From positions 1,522,001 through 1,586,000 of the forward strand of contig JAESUZ010003487.1 in NCBI GenBank assembly GCA_017311185.1: a stretch of DNA of 64,000 bases, written 5' to 3'. The notes below the pieces were generated by a model. The model worked only from the letters and a program-made list of their open reading frames with translations, was not told where the DNA came from and did no database searches. This stretch comes from Proteles cristata cristata (Eukaryota; Chordata; Mammalia; Carnivora; Hyaenidae). The translations under genes and the position numbers were made by a program. Of the stretch, positions 28,522 through 41,893 are shown piece after piece; the first letter of the stretch is position 1; each line of letters starts with the position of its first letter.

Positions 28522-28732
28522 TATTATTTAAAAAAATTTTTTTAATGTCTTATTTTTGATGGGGGGGGGCAATGTGAGCAGGGGAGGGTCAGAGAGAAAG
28601 GGAGACACAAAATCCCAGGCTCTGAGCTAGCTGTCAGCGCAGAGCCCAACGTGGGGCTTGAACCGCAAACCACGAGATCATAACCTGAGCTGAAGCAAGA
28701 CGCTTTACTGACTGAGCCACCCAGGTGCCCCT
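28522..28732 (-). mobile_element. Felid SINE, reverse, second of a tandem pair
   Basis: Reverse cat SINE with a run of ten G near 28560. It lies between GGAGGTGAATATTT at 28508-28521 and GGAGGTGAACATTT at 28733-28746. It appears to have inserted at the duplication of the neighbouring SINE. Confidence 0.92.
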
Positions 28733-28765
28733 GGAGGTGAACATTTTAAAAGTGAGGGAAAGTTC

Positions 28766-28884
28766 TGGGATGCCTGGTGGCTCAGTCAGTTAAGTTTCTG
28801 ACTTTGGCTCAGGTTGTGATTTCACAGTTGGTAAGTTTGAGCCCCATGTTGGGCTTTGCACTGACAGTGCAAGGCCTGCTTGGG

Positions 28885-28934
<50 letters not shown>

Positions 28935-29020
28935 CCTCTCTCTCCCTCTCCCCCCCACCCCCCGCTTGCATGTGTGTGCAGGCTCTCTGTCTTTCTCTCT
29001 CAAAATAAATTTAAAAACTT
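28766..29020 (+). mobile_element. Felid SINE with expanded CT tract
   Basis: Diverged cat SINE on the + strand (GGATGCCTGGTGGCTCAGTC). Its CT-rich part has grown to about 60 bases at 28889-28945. It is head-to-head with the two reverse copies to its left. Confidence 0.9.
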
Positions 29021-29449
29021 AAATGTAAAGAAAATGGCAAGGATAAGGATATATACCTACTGCAATGCAAAGCCTCTATCTATGTATATATGAGATAAGA
29101 ATGTACGTCATCCTATATATCCACCATTGCATTGATAATTCATTCAAGAAAGATTTCGTGATTTGTGTCTAGAAATGTACCAAATATCATCTTGCCAAGG
29201 AGAAGTTTACAGTCCACTGTGACTTGCAGACCTATAATCAGATGACCATTGTACTTTATGACAAGGGCTATATTATGCAGAGAGGTGGGGACCTAATTAT
29301 GACTGGGGTGATTGAGGATGGTTTCTGCACTCAGGTAATACTTAAACAGAGTTGAAGAAGAGGTGGAAAAACACTGGGTGCCAAGCCAGGAAGGAAGAAA
29401 GAGCATCGATTGTTCAGCTGTAGCAAAGACCTCCCTAATCCCAGGGGTG

Positions 29450-29451
<2 letters not shown>

Positions 29452-29511
<60 letters not shown>
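29452..29511. repeat. (GT)n microsatellite, about 30 units
   Basis: Uninterrupted alternating GT, the longest pure dinucleotide run in the window. It is probably polymorphic and able to adopt Z-DNA. Confidence 0.97.
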
Positions 29512-29514
<3 letters not shown>

Positions 29515-29874
29515 GAGAGGGACGTGCATGTGCGATGGGGCTAAGGCAGTAATCACCCAAAGCAAATGAGGAAGGGCCTTCCATATGAGGTTCAGGAGTT
29601 TGAATTCAGTCCTGGGGGAGCTGGATGACTTGGAGGCTCGCGAACAGGAGAGTGATATGATAGAGTCTATGCTTCAGAAATACATCAAACGGTATCTTGA
29701 AACTGTATTCAAGGGATGGTGGGTGGTGAGAAAAGATTCTGGGTGAAAAGCTATGCGGACCTTTTCATCTGACCTAATATACTTAGTTTATAAACTATCA
29801 TTTTAGTACAAATTTACGTCTAATGCTTGCCTTAAGTGGAGGATGCATAATACTAAAAATACAGAAAAGCAGTA

Positions 29875-30480
29875 TTGCATGGTGGTGAGAACGTGGGTTT
29901 TGCAGTCAGACTAACTCTGGCTAAAAAAAAAAAAATCCCAGTTTTGCTATTTATGAACCATGTCATGTGGGTTTGAGAGGCAGCAGAGCAGGGGCTTAAG
30001 AGCTGGCCCTGCAGCAATGCGGTCAGCTCTGCTGCTCCCCAGGTAGCTGGTGTGATGCTGAATAATCCCAGAAGTGCTCCGTGCCTCTGCTTCCCAATCT
30101 CTAAGATGAAGAAGGTAACTACCCACCGAGAGTGCTTGGGTAGCTCAGTTGGTTAAGCATCCGATTCTTGATTTTGGCTCCGGTCATGATCTCATGGTTT
30201 GTGTGATCGAGCTCTGCAGAGCCCCACATCTGGCTCTGCCCTGAGAACATGGAGCCTGGTTAAGATTCTCTCTCTCCTTCTCTCTCTCTCTCTCCCTCCC
30301 TCCCTCTCCTTTCTCTGCCCCTCCCCCACTCATGAGGGCACATACCTTCTCTCAAAATAAAAATAAATAAACTTAAAAAAATTATAGTACCTAACTGTAG
30401 GGTTGCAAGGATGGTTAAATTAATTGGTAAAGCACAATGTGACTCCTAGGAAGTGCTTAATATTTATTGGTTATTATTAC
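29875..30480 (+). mobile_element. MIR sequence split by a felid SINE
   Basis: MIR-like sequence occurs at 29875-29965 (GGTTTTGCAGTCAGACTAA). A second MIR runs from about 30000 to 30128 (GTGCCTCTGCTTCCCAATCT) and resumes at about 30385 (GTAGGGTTGCAAGGATGGTTAAA). The gap is exactly filled by the SINE at 30129-30384. Confidence 0.7.
30129..30384 (+). mobile_element. Felid SINE inside a MIR
   Basis: Diverged cat SINE (GTGCTTGGGTAGCTCAGTTGG) with an expanded CT tract at 30268-30315 and an A-rich tail. The duplication is not clear. Confidence 0.9.
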
Positions 30481-31219
30481 TATAATCATCATCATCTATG
30501 ATCTCTGAGCCTCTGCTTTCTCCATTGTAAAATGCAGATTGTAGTTTTATCACGGTATTATAGCAATGTCTCTTTAGAATACTAAGCATTGTCACTAGCA
30601 TCTACTCTATATGCTCAAAAAATAGCAGCTATTATTAAATAATTATAAATGTTCCATTAAAAGAATCTACTGGGACTGCCTGCTGGGTCTCTGGTAGAGA
30701 AAGGGGATATTTTCTTCTCTGATGTCCCTCACATTGTCTAATGGCTATTGCAGGTACTCTGAATACCTGGGCTCCTTAATAAGTACTTGCTCAGTTAATA
30801 TATAATAAAGGTAGGGTTTATGTCTGAGTATTCCTGCAAATTGGTGAAGAATGGGGAACTATTGGGAAAAAGCATAATCTGAGATATAAATTTGGTGGGT
30901 TGATTACATTTTAGGCAAGTAAACCATTTTTCCAGATTGATATGATTGAGGTTCTGAGTCCGAGCCAGCTCATCTGCTTCCAATCTTCATACACTAGTTT
31001 ATTTTACCATCCGCTAATTTGCAGCATACACTGATACACTTTTATTCAATGCCCTGGGATTCTGGGACTTTTCCTATGGCTGTGCCGTTTTTGCTGATTG
31101 TTCAGATTTCCATCAGAGCAATGATTAAGGATGATAAAGGCCTAATTAGAAAATGTTTGACTTTTTACTTTTCAAAGACTTCGTGAAAGCTATGGTAAAT
31201 CAAAGAAATTTGAAACCAG

Positions 31220-31385
31220 TTGTATGACCTTAGGCTAGTTTTGTAAACACCCTTAAAATGCAGTTTCCTCATCTTTGAAATGTGACAATTATAATATTTT
31301 ATAAAGTTGCCACGAGGAGCAAAGGAAGTATTGTTTGTAAAGTACTTAGCACACTGTCCAACATAGAGTAGGTACTCCATAAGGA
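31220..31385 (+). mobile_element. MIR element, + strand
   Basis: The copy contains TATGACCTTAGGCTAGTTTT, CAGTTTCCTCATCTTTGAAA and a tail with AAGTACTTAGCACACTGTCC and GAGTAGGTACTCCATAA. It is nearly complete apart from the head. Confidence 0.8.
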
Positions 31386-34300
31386 TAAATTTGTATTTAA
31401 ATTCTTCCTTTTTTCTAATAACATTCTACTGAAATATTGCCTAGGTCATTGATTGAGAATGTTCTAATTCTTAATATAAGGGCAATCTTTTTGTACTGTT
31501 GGGTTGTGCTTCCATTAGTATAGCAAGCTAAAAATAGTTAGATCCCACTTTGGAATCTAAATGTAGGTATCTCTTATAAGCCATTAAATGGCACATTTCA
31601 GGTGTGTGTACTTCATTATATATGAATCTTTGTTAACAGAAAAAAGAACCAGAAACAAATATGATTTCTAGCTAATGGTATGAATGGTGAAGTATTGAGA
31701 AGTACATTATGGATGCAACTTCTTTTAAAACGTGTGGAAAATAAGTTTTATGAGAAATAGGTATGGAAAAGTAAATAGAGCAGTATGTTAATTGTGGGAT
31801 TTAAGCAGTTGGTTTATGGCTATTCGCTGTATACTTCTTTTAACTTTTCTAGATGTATGAAAAATGCTATAATACACTGGTGAAAAAAGTGAGCCTACAA
31901 TACATTTATTTACTTTTCATAACATTATGAAACATTTATTTGTTTTTCATAAAGAGTTATTCCAGATTCTAACAGAAATACAAAGAAGTATACAATGCTA
32001 CTGCTGACTCAAGGCGCTCACTATGTGGGTGGGGGAGATAAGACTTTTTAAAAGTCTAGGCACATAAAAGGTCCTAATATGTCAATTGGATTATGAAGGT
32101 GAGAATTTTCCATGTGTGTCTTTCCGATCTCCAAGAGTTGTGGAGCTGGTGCTGAGGTCAACAAATTTTTCTGTGCGAAAAGCATTGTCTGTAGGATGAG
32201 GAAGTTAACAGGCCACGTATATATTTCTCTTCACTCAGGACATTCTAGTTATTAAAATACACATTTTCATGTCTGAAATTTCACAGTAGGTTTTTGTCAT
32301 TATGCACTTTCTCAATCAACAGATTAAAAGTTAGACCGTCATTCGTGTTCTGAAATATTTCGGTGTTAGAAAGAAGGCTTCATTCTCAAGAAGGTTAGAA
32401 GCCACTGATCAAAACAAAAGTGCTCTCAGAGTTTGGAAAAAAGAGCTCTTGAGCTTGCTGAGGTCTGGCCAGGCTTCAAGAAGGAGATGGAATCTGAGCT
32501 GAGTGTTGGGAAATGGGTAGAATTTGAATAGGTTGAGAAGAGATGGAATGCATTCTAAATGAGGGACCAATCTGAACAAAGGTAGGATAGTTTGGGAGAC
32601 TCTGAGGAGACCAATTTAGCCGAAGAAGGAATTGATAGTAGATAAAGTTGGAAGGATCAGCTGGAGCTGAACTATGGAGGACTCTGAATACTAGGCTGAG
32701 CAATCTGGACTTCATCCTGGAGCCAGTAGAGAAGCCACAGAATATTTTGAGCAAGGGATTGATATGGTGAAAGTATTTTAGGTATTAATCTGGCAGCAAT
32801 TTCAAGGATAGATTGGAATGGGAGAGAGATGAACAGTAGTACGGAGGTTCATGCCGTCTGCTCAGATTTTATGTGTCAGGGATCTGAGCCAGTGGGGCGA
32901 GAATGAGAGTCACAGAAAAGGAAAGTGAAGTTTCAGGAGACTTCTCAAAGGAGCCATTCTCATTTACCATGTGGCATTTCTTCTACTAAAAGGAGTCAAC
33001 AGGTCGGACCTCTGCAGAAGCCGTTGCATAGTGCTGCTCCAATATGATCCACATGCCACACTTCCTGTAAATAGCAAGTTTTAAAATTGACTAACATTTC
33101 CTGTTGGCCATGTATACATTCAAGTTCTAAGTTTAGCCTATATGTGTTGATTTGATTTTCATAAGGTCATATAAGGTATGATATTTTGACAGCCTAATAT
33201 TTTTCTACCCTCTTTTAGGCAAAAGAGAATGACTGTAACTTTAAAAATTTGGAGGGATGATCATCAGATGCCAGACTATAGAGCCAATATACACATATAA
33301 TTATACACATTTTCCAAATGTGAACTAAGGGAAAAACACTTACTTCGTGGATCTATACGTTGTTGGTATAGAACAAATAGTTAAATGGCTACTTACAATA
33401 TTTAAGGTATAAATTTAATTCTATGTCTTTAAAGTGTCCTATAAAATCTATACATTTACAAATATTACTGTTTCCCACTTTCATATTTCATGTAATGATT
33501 TTATTCATTCTCTTCACATAGGCCTTTGGTGTCCCCTCCTGCTACCTTTTTCAGTCATTTGACATGGTTTTCAAAGACCTACATTTCCACTTCTGCCTCA
33601 TGGTTTGAGTAAGAGTACTCATTACATCCGTGAGTGATATTGCCATTGAATCCAAACAATAATATAATGTTATGGTGGTTGTGCATTTATTTTGTCCTAC
33701 AAGTTTACATGTGTTACCTGTACAATAGTCTTGTGCAGTGACAACTTTGAAAAGAGTTCTTTTAAGGCTAATGGATAGCAATAACTAAGATTTGTCTTTG
33801 AGTGCCTATGCCCCGTGCATGATTAAATCCATGTAATTTGTCACTCTTTTGAGGATCCAAGCAGGGTCCTCTTTCAATATATAAAAAAGCCAATAATTGA
33901 TGCTATTTTATGTTATCTAATCTCTTCTCCAGAGAGTACTTTACTAATGACATGTGTTCTGTAGGTAAATGAGAGGCTTTATAAGCACCTGCACATAAGT
34001 TGAATGATAATTGGGGAGGAATAAAATGTCCTCTTATGTTTAAGCATATATAGTATTGTTAATTACCCTATACAATGTGCCTAGTAGTATGAAGTCAATT
34101 GTAAATCAGCTGTACATTTTTACCTTTATTCCCTCAATGAATATTGAAATCCAGCTATGTGTCACATATTGTATTAAGTTCTGTAGAGGTACAAAAAAGA
34201 TGTAGTTCTTACCATAAAACCATTTATAATGTGTTAAAATGGATAAGACAGAAATGTAAAATGAGGTAGAATAGGATGTATTTTTCTAAAGGAGGTACAG

Positions 34301-35504
34301 ACTCCTATCTAGTACCTCATGGAAAAGAAACATAAGTCCTGAGTAGGAGATCAGGCAGGATTTAACAAGGTATATATGACTTTGGTTGAAACTTGAAGGA
34401 ATTGTGTGATTTAGTCAGATGGAAATTTATAGAATGTTTAATGTTGGAGGAAAAGACATTAGCAAAACCATGGGTTTGAGGATGCATTAAGGATCTCAGT
34501 AGGCCAGTTTGGTTTAAATGTTGAATATATATAGACCTGTGATTCATGACCTGTAAAATGGGATAATGGTGTCACACACAGGAAAGTTAGGACAATTAGA
34601 TATAACCATGTATTTTGTAATACTTTTATATTCTTATAAGTTGCTATTTGTTAAACAGGGACATAAAGCCAAAAAAAAAAAAAAAAAAGGAAACAGCTTG
34701 GTGTTAGAGTTGGGGGAGGGGCTTAAAAACCTAATAAAGGGATATAATGAATACCTTAATTCAGAAGCACACGGAGATGTAAAGACCTAAGAGCAAGGAG
34801 TGACTCACTCAAATCTAAGCTATGGAGAGAGCAGTATCTCTGCTCAAAGTAGAAAGAGTAGGGGCTGAAAGGCCAATTACCAACTTTTACAAGAGAATAG
34901 ATATAAGATAATTTGGATAGTGGCTGTAAAATTAGCAAGAAGATGATTGGGAAGATTATAATAGAATTGTGGCAATTATAGACATGGCAGTAGGGTGTGA
35001 GGAGAGGGGATCTGGGAGAAACTGGGGTGAAAAGGGAACTTTCAGTCTAGAAGACCTGACCATTACAAAGGGATAAAATGAAGATTTTACGTAGGAGTAG
35101 GTTGAGTTTGACTCTGATCGAGGCGAGGGCATTGTGTAATTGGGATGTGGTTCCCATGACAAAGCAGTGCAGGTAGATATTTGGGAGTCATGTACATGAA
35201 GATAATTTTTTAAATGTGTGGCAAGGAAAGACTAGAGAAATAGGTAAGAATTGCATAGAATTATAAAGCCGCAGAGCAGGCAAAGGGAAGAAAATCCAGA
35301 GAATAAGATAGATCCAAGGGGGAAATGGGGGAAAGTTGCTGTGTTGTATTGGTCAATGACAAAGAGAGAGAAAAGCCCATTCTGTGACAGAATTAAGGAA
35401 AATCAGAATTGGGAAAAGTTTGACCTGGGCAATTAGGAAAGTCCTTTTAGTAAAGTAGTAGCTATAAAGGAAGGGATGATGGAAAGGATTAAAGAGAGAG
35501 TAGG

Positions 35505-35622
35505 AGGAGGACACTTGTGGGGATGAGCACTGGGTGTTATGTGGAAACTAATTTGACAATAAACTATTTTTAAAAAAAATAATAATAAAGTAAAGTCAGA
35601 GCGGAAAAAAAAAAAGAGAGTA
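35505..35622 (+). mobile_element. Short 5'-truncated felid LINE-1 3' end
   Basis: About 100 bases (GATGAGCACTGGGTGTTATG, TTTGACAATAAACTATTTTT, then an A-rich tail) match the end of young carnivore LINE-1 elements. Flanking AAAGAGAGAGTAGG and AAAAGAGAGTAGATG look like the target duplication. Only the extreme 3' end was inserted. Confidence 0.8.
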
Positions 35623-35711
35623 GATGATCCAGGTTTGAAGGCAAATTTGTAGGAAACTTGGTGATGAGAAAAGGGAGAGAAGTCTCATGGTTGAGAAAAG
35701 AATGTTAAAAA

Positions 35712-36665
35712 TTAAGGGAAACCTGCTTTTTTATTAAAGTTTAGTGGACGCATAATGTGACCTGAGTTTTAGGTGTACAACATAGTGATTTGACAAGTCT
35801 CCACGTTATGCTGTGCTCACTGCGAGTGTAGCCACCATCTGTGACCGTACAACACTATTACACTACCAGTGATTATATTCCCTGTGCTGTGCTTTTTATT
35901 CCCTTGACTTATTTATCCCACAGCTGGAAGCCTTTATTTCCTACTTGGCTTCATCCATTTTGTGCATGTGCCTCCACCCCCACCCCTCCGGCAACCATCA
36001 GTTTGTTCTCTGCATGTAGGAATCTGTTTCTGCTTTTTTTTTTTTTTTTTAAAGACAGAGTGGGGGAGGGGCAGAAAGAGAGGGAGACACAGAATCCAAA
36101 GCAGGCTCCGGGCTCCGAGCTGTCAGCACAGAGCTGGATGCGGGGCCCGATCTCACAAGCCGTGAGATCATGACCCAAGCCAAAGTCAGATGCCCAACCG
36201 ACTGAACCATCCAGGCACCCCCCTGCTTTTGGTTTTTGTTTCTTTTTGTTTTTTAGATCCCATATATAAATGAAATCATATGGGATTTGTCTTTCTCTGA
36301 CTTATTTCACTTTAGCATAATACCCTCTAGGTCCATCCATCTTGTCCCATGGCAAGATCTCCTCTTTTTTTTTTTTCCCCTAATGATTAAGTATACACAC
36401 ACACACATCTGTACATATACACACGCGTATACACATACATATATGTATATATACATACCCAGATGTGGAATTACTGGATCATATGGTATTTCTATTTTTA
36501 GTTTTGTGAGGAAATCTCATACTGCATTCCCCAGTGGCTGCACCAACTTAGAGTCCTACCAACAGCGTCCAAGTCTTCCCTTTTCCAATATCCTCACCAG
36601 CACTTGTTATTCATCTTTCTGATTCTAGCCATTCTGCCAGGCATAAAGTGATACCTCAGACTTGT
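35712..36665 (-). mobile_element. LINE-1 3' part, antisense, split by a SINE
   Basis: Read on the minus strand, about 36450-36665 is the end of LINE-1 ORF2 (the YDPVIPLLGIY-type region, here altered and broken). Then 36440-35712 is 3' UTR of an older mammalian L1 type. A reverse cat SINE interrupts it at 36040-36221, and an AC/AT simple repeat sits at 36395-36455. The element is 5'-truncated and cannot be active. Confidence 0.8.
36040..36221 (-). mobile_element. Felid SINE, reverse, nested in LINE-1
   Basis: Reverse cat SINE with poly-T left end and GGCACCC right end. CTGCTTTT occurs on both sides as the likely duplication. The tRNA-like part lacks several bases (GGCCCGATCTC). Confidence 0.9.
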
Positions 36666-38110
36666 TGGTCTTTGTCAATAGAAGAGAAATAGCCTCTCAA
36701 GATGGAATTATTGAGAATTCTGGGAGATCACATAATGGAGTTTGGTTGCAAAGGAGATATGGAAGTGGCACCAAGAATAAAAGTGTAAAAGGTTAAGTCC
36801 AACAACAGGAAAGGAAACCCCCACTGAGATTAACCAGGAGGAAACTGAGAGATGTTGAAGGAAGATCATGGAAAGATTTAATGTAGCTTTAACATTCTTT
36901 ATGAAATAGTTGGTTAGGGCATGTACTGAAGAGGATGGGGTATGAGGTGAGGACCGGACTCTTGAGGTAGGTGGAAAAGACTCCATAGAAACTATTTCAG
37001 GCACAATAAATAGAAAAGGGATCGTCAAGCAAAAGGATGACTGAAAAGAACATGGAAAGCATATATTTTAGCAAATTTGGTCAGAGGGCCAATCGTGGCT
37101 TCACCTTCCATGCTCAACAATTCAGAACAGCAGTTGGAGAATGAAAAACAAGAGCTTGCCAAAGCTAGGATTAAAGCTTGGTGGGGAGAAAAGAAAAAAA
37201 AAAAGATCCTTGGAAAACAAGAGATGACACAGGACTCTAAGGTACAAGCTCTTGGTTCCAGACTGGGCTGGTGAAGTTGGAAAGACATGACATTCTCATG
37301 AGCAAGTCTAGTGCCAGTGCACAAATGAAAAAAAAAAAAAACAAAAAAACTAAAAGGTGACATTTCTTGGAGATAATGCAATAAGCAATGGTAGTACTGA
37401 ATCCTTGAATAACCAAAATGAAATGAAGGTAAATCTCATTGAGAGAGAAGAGATGAAGGAATCATAAAGAGTAGTAGAGGGATAGTGGACTGGGGTTTTG
37501 ATGCTCTTGATCATTATAGTAGGAAACAGAAAGGAAGACCAAGTGTACACCAAGAAAAGATAAGTTATACTATTATAGTTTAGGGAAAAGTTACAAAATA
37601 TGCTTAGATACTGCTTCTCACCTGGGAACATTCTTCATAACACAGAGGTGAGCTCCTAGTCTAGTAGGCAGGGCTGTCCTTTGGTAGTGAAGTTGCTTTA
37701 ACTGCTTCCATATTTATAGTAAAAATTTACCTAATGAAATGGAGTCAATATTTATGTCCTCTGACAAGCCTATCATCTTCATGGAGATTATGTATATGAC
37801 CCCAACATTTAAACTTTAACCAGAAGTTTCTTGATGAGCACAGAGTCATGCTGTAATGGTTCAATTGGATAATCTTGATAGCTAATATCCCCAAGCTCCA
37901 TTGGTCTGATAGGTCTCTACTTAAATTTATTGAAGGAATACAGATTTATCTTTTTTGTGGGCCAGTTACAGTCTACTTCCCCTAAACAGAACTAGAGAGA
38001 GGCCCACATTTTCTTCTAGAATCCTCAATCATAATTGCCATGTACATCATTTTCTCCCTGCTAGCCTCTTTCTTCAGATAGAGTATACACAGATTGTAGT
38101 GACCAAAGTA

Positions 38111-38517
38111 CAGGTGTGCCTCCTTATCTGCAGTTTTGCTTTCTGTGATTTTAGTCAACTGTGGCCCAGAAGGTAGACAGTCTTCCTTCTGACATATCCT
38201 CAGAAGGTTAATAACAGCCTAACACTGTGTCATGATGCCTACATCTTCCACCTCACTTCATCTGATCACTTAGGCATTTTATCATCTCAGAAGGAGAGTG
38301 AGTACAGTAGAATAACATATTATGAGAGAGACCATATTCACATAACTCTTATTACAGTATATTTTTCCATTGCTAAACTTACTGTGCCTAATTTATAAAT
38401 GAAACTTTATCATAGGTATATACATATAGGAAAAATCATATAGTATGTAGAGTTTGGTACTGTCCATGGTTTCAGAAGCCTTGGAACATATTATCCACAG
38501 ATGAGGGGAGACTACTG
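38111..38517. mobile_element. Tigger-type DNA transposon remnant (nonautonomous)
   Basis: The left end CAGGTGTGCCTCCTTATCTG and the right end ATGAGGGGAGACTACTG are imperfect inverted repeats. Both are flanked by TA, at 38109-38110 and 38518-38519. The left end continues as GTTTTGCTTTCTGTGATTTT and AGTCAACTGTGGCC, the pattern of Tigger (Tc1/mariner, pogo-like) elements. It is 407 bp with no transposase frame, so it is a short internal-deletion derivative. Confidence 0.85.
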
Positions 38518-38839
38518 TACAAGTTTTCTTCTATAATCATGATTGGTCCTGCCTTCTTAAGTTACATTCAAGTTACTTTGATTTGATTTTGGCCATCCTG
38601 AGGAAAATGGCCTCGTGTTAGGTCTTAGGCAAGTCGCTTGACTTTATATTCTTAATTTAGTTTTCAAAGGATAAACTTAACTTTAATGTGAAGCTTCTAT
38701 ATAATAGATTTTGTCCCATAAGAAAGGCTTTGACTTCTTCTAATTAAAGAGACACTGTAATGATAAAGTGACTATAAAAGTATGACCTCTGGACCTAGCT
38801 AAATGATTTCAAAGCATTTCTCTCTTTCTCTCTCTGTTT

Positions 38840-39240
38840 TATCCTCTCTTGAGTATGTTATCCTCACTTAACAGATGAGAAAGCTGAGAGACACAGAAAT
38901 TGAATAACTTTTCATACTGTTAATAACAAAGCTAGATTGAAATTCAATGTGTAATTCCAAAGCTGGTGCTCTTAACAATCTTTATTTGATATCGCTCCTG
39001 GTACTACTCTCAAGAGAAAGGCATTTGGTGTAGCAGAATCCTGCTACTACTAATGATGATGGTAAATATAGTTTCAGCTCCTACTTTAAGCCATGTACTT
39101 TGCATAAATTTTTATGAATCCTTACTGCATTCCTGTAATGCAGTTATCATTTAAACTTTGTATATAATTAAGGTCAGAGATCAAATAGCTTTTATAAAGT
39201 CTTAAAGTGGATAACTGGATTCTTCGACTCCGAAACCAAA
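38840..39240 (-). mobile_element. Two degenerate MIR copies, reverse
   Basis: The first copy (about 38840-38980) contains CCTCACTTAACAGATGAGAA, AAGCTGAGAGACACAG and GGTGCTCTTAACAATC, matching MIR antisense. The second (about 39090-39240) shows the same order with more decay. Confidence 0.65.
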
Positions 39241-39339
39241 GCTCAAAAATGATGATAGATGGGAGTTTGTGGCAGACCTGGGGAGTAGCATGCTGACCTG
39301 TTCAGTACAGGCCTAGAGAACATGGTTGAGCAAGGAAGT

Positions 39340-39354
39340 TGGGGGGGGGGGGGG
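39340..39354. repeat. Homopolymer G run
   Basis: About 14 consecutive G bases, likely unstable in length. No gene is nearby. Confidence 0.9.
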
Positions 39355-40639
39355 GTGATGGATTGTGAAGACGAAAGAGGCAAAGGAGAGTTTCTGAATA
39401 TTTACAGATGAGTAGGTCCTTAAGGTATCAGATGGAAGATTGAAGACTTGGAGTGGTGAAGAGAGGCTTTTGAGTGGGGGCAAGAGAATAAAAATCGCTG
39501 TTTTCTAACAGACTGAAATCTTGTAATGAAGGAAAATGTACAGTGGAGATAAAAGAATCATACAGTTATTTAGAAGAGAACAGAAAATTCATAGATCTTT
39601 CTTTTCAGATAGCTGGCTTAGATGGGATGATTGTTCTCAGATGTGACACTACCTTAAATCTCTAGGGTTAAACCAAAAATTCAGGATGTGGTTTTTTAAA
39701 CTCAAAGCCTTGGAGAGGTGATCTATTATATCATCTATGGCATATTTTATAAATCTGATAGTTCTGATGAGGATAGGTAGTTTGGTGACTGGAGATCCAT
39801 CTTGTCTTTTTAACTTTCTGGTGGGTGTATGCTTGGCAATAACAACTAGGGAAGTGGTCTCTCTTTATTTGGCTTTCACTCAGAAACTATTTTCCATCAC
39901 AATAAATCTTCAGTTTCTTTAGCATTGCGTCCCTAGTGATCAAAGTATTCAATTCCAGTGCCTGATAAAATCATGAATATCTTGGTAGTTACTTTATATA
40001 CATCCTCTTCTTTTCAACAGTGAGCCTTTTAAAAAATTGGATTCATTAGGAAAAGGCAGTCCTTTATTCCTTAGTGTATAGATGGGTATATTTGAACAAT
40101 GGCAAAAGGTAATGTATTTGGGGCCTAAAAGAAAAAGTATCCTCTTCCTTTCCTCCTTAGTTTTAATGGAATTTCAAGTATAATTGAATGTGTCTCCTGG
40201 GAGTGAAAGCTGTATTTAATCAAGCTAATAATATGGAGAATAGCTAGGGTAAGTCTTAGGGGTACAAGAGTGGGTATGGTTTTGGTATAGTTAAGCTCTC
40301 CCCAATTTTACCATCCAGTCTGTAGAATCCTAGAACTCCGATGTGGTAAAGATTTAGATGTAATCTGGGCTAACATCATATGCACTGGAAAACTTCTTCT
40401 TCACCATTTTCTCATGCAGGTGAAGGTGGAGCTTCTACTTGAGATCCTCTAGTGAGTGCACTAGCCTGGAAGTGTTAACACTCTAGAAGGATCTGGGCTG
40501 CTGGGGTTTTCTTCCATCTCTATCCACAGTGTGTGACACTATGCCTCTGTTTCCTTACTCTGTTGTAGAGTAGTACTAGTTATTGAGAAGTGCCACATAT
40601 CGTCATCTCATCAAGCCTTGGGATTGAAAACATTCCAAA

Positions 40640-40770
40640 ATAATTCCCATTTCTGCCACTTACTGTGTGACTTTGGACAATTTCCTAGTCCCTTTGCTTT
40701 CAGTTTTTGTGCATGAAGCAAGAAGACTGTACCTAACTAGGAAGTTTGTAAGTTGTGCTCTGAGACCTTC
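40640..40770 (+). mobile_element. MIR element, + strand
   Basis: CCACTTACTGTGTGACTTTG, then GACAATTTCCTAGTCCC, is the MIR core. The 3' part is diverged. Confidence 0.7.
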
Positions 40771-41679
40771 TTGGAGAATTGTTTAAAATGATTAATCATA
40801 ATGTCCATAGTATAACAGTAGTAGGTACTTTATCTGACCCATTCCCCTGGGGTCTGATTCTAGTCTTTGATCAGTATGTGGTATTTAATTTAGAGTTCAG
40901 ATCCCTGTGGTCTGTTCAGTACAGAGTGAAATAGAGCTATAGCTTTATAGGTACAGGGTGCTGTATGAGTTGTTCCTTCAGGGAGGAAAGCTAGGATGTG
41001 GACAACTGGGTAGGAAACTTTGGAGCTGTGTACCAGCAGTGGAGGACCTGCTTTCCACAGTCTGTTAGTATAATGAAGAGCAAGATCATTGGGTTCCCTG
41101 GAGGTGTGAAGAGAAAAGGGAAATACGGGCTTATGTCAGAATTTAATAGCATCAACTAAGACTTCCAACTCCAAACAGCTGGTGAAATAAATGAAAACTT
41201 CAGTTACACTATTGTTTGGTCTACATGAAAACAATCAGTTGCAGTGATTCCCATTAGACTCACTGATTTTATTTTTCTTTTGTTTAGAGGCTGTCTAAAT
41301 TAATTTTTTGTAAGTATCTGCTGCAACTATTTATGATATCTATTTGAAAACTACTCATTATGCATTATTAAAAGATTCAAAGGTCATAGAGGGTGAATTT
41401 GTTTTTTACTTGATGTTTATAAGAGATTATCAATGCTGAGAGAAGGAAAAGCTGCATTTTCTCCATCATTCTTTCCCATTTCAGGATGTTTTTACTTGTA
41501 AGAGAAGCCACCCGAAATATTCTCTTTGTAGGACTTTCATTTTAGGAAACATGTTACTGACTTTTAAGTAGCCCCTAAGAGCTTATTGCCCTCTTTCTGG
41601 AAACCCATTAGTGGGAGTGTAAACCTTCTACAAAGTGGGGTAGGCAAATTCCAATGATAGCACTTCACCAGTTGTTTCT

Positions 41680-41893
41680 TTCTTTTTTTCTTTTTTTAAA
41701 TTTTTTTCTAATGTTTGTTCACTTTTGAGAGAGACAGAGGGGCAGAGCAAGGAGACACAGAATCTGAAGCAGGCTCCAGGCTCTGAGCTGGCTGTCCGCA
41801 CAGAGCCTGACGCGGGGCCGGAACCCACGAACCGTGAGACCATGACCTGAGCTGAAGTCAGACGCTTACCTGACTGAGCCACCCAGGTGCCCC
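41680..41893 (-). mobile_element. Felid SINE, reverse
   Basis: Reverse cat SINE with a 17-bp duplication, CTTCACCAGTTGTTTCT at 41663-41679 and CTTCACCAATTGTTTCT at 41894-41910, with one mismatch. Confidence 0.95.

Noticed and set aside
29293..29569. Thr/His and Val/Cys repeat proteins
   Set aside because: They are translations of the (GT)n microsatellite on the two strands.
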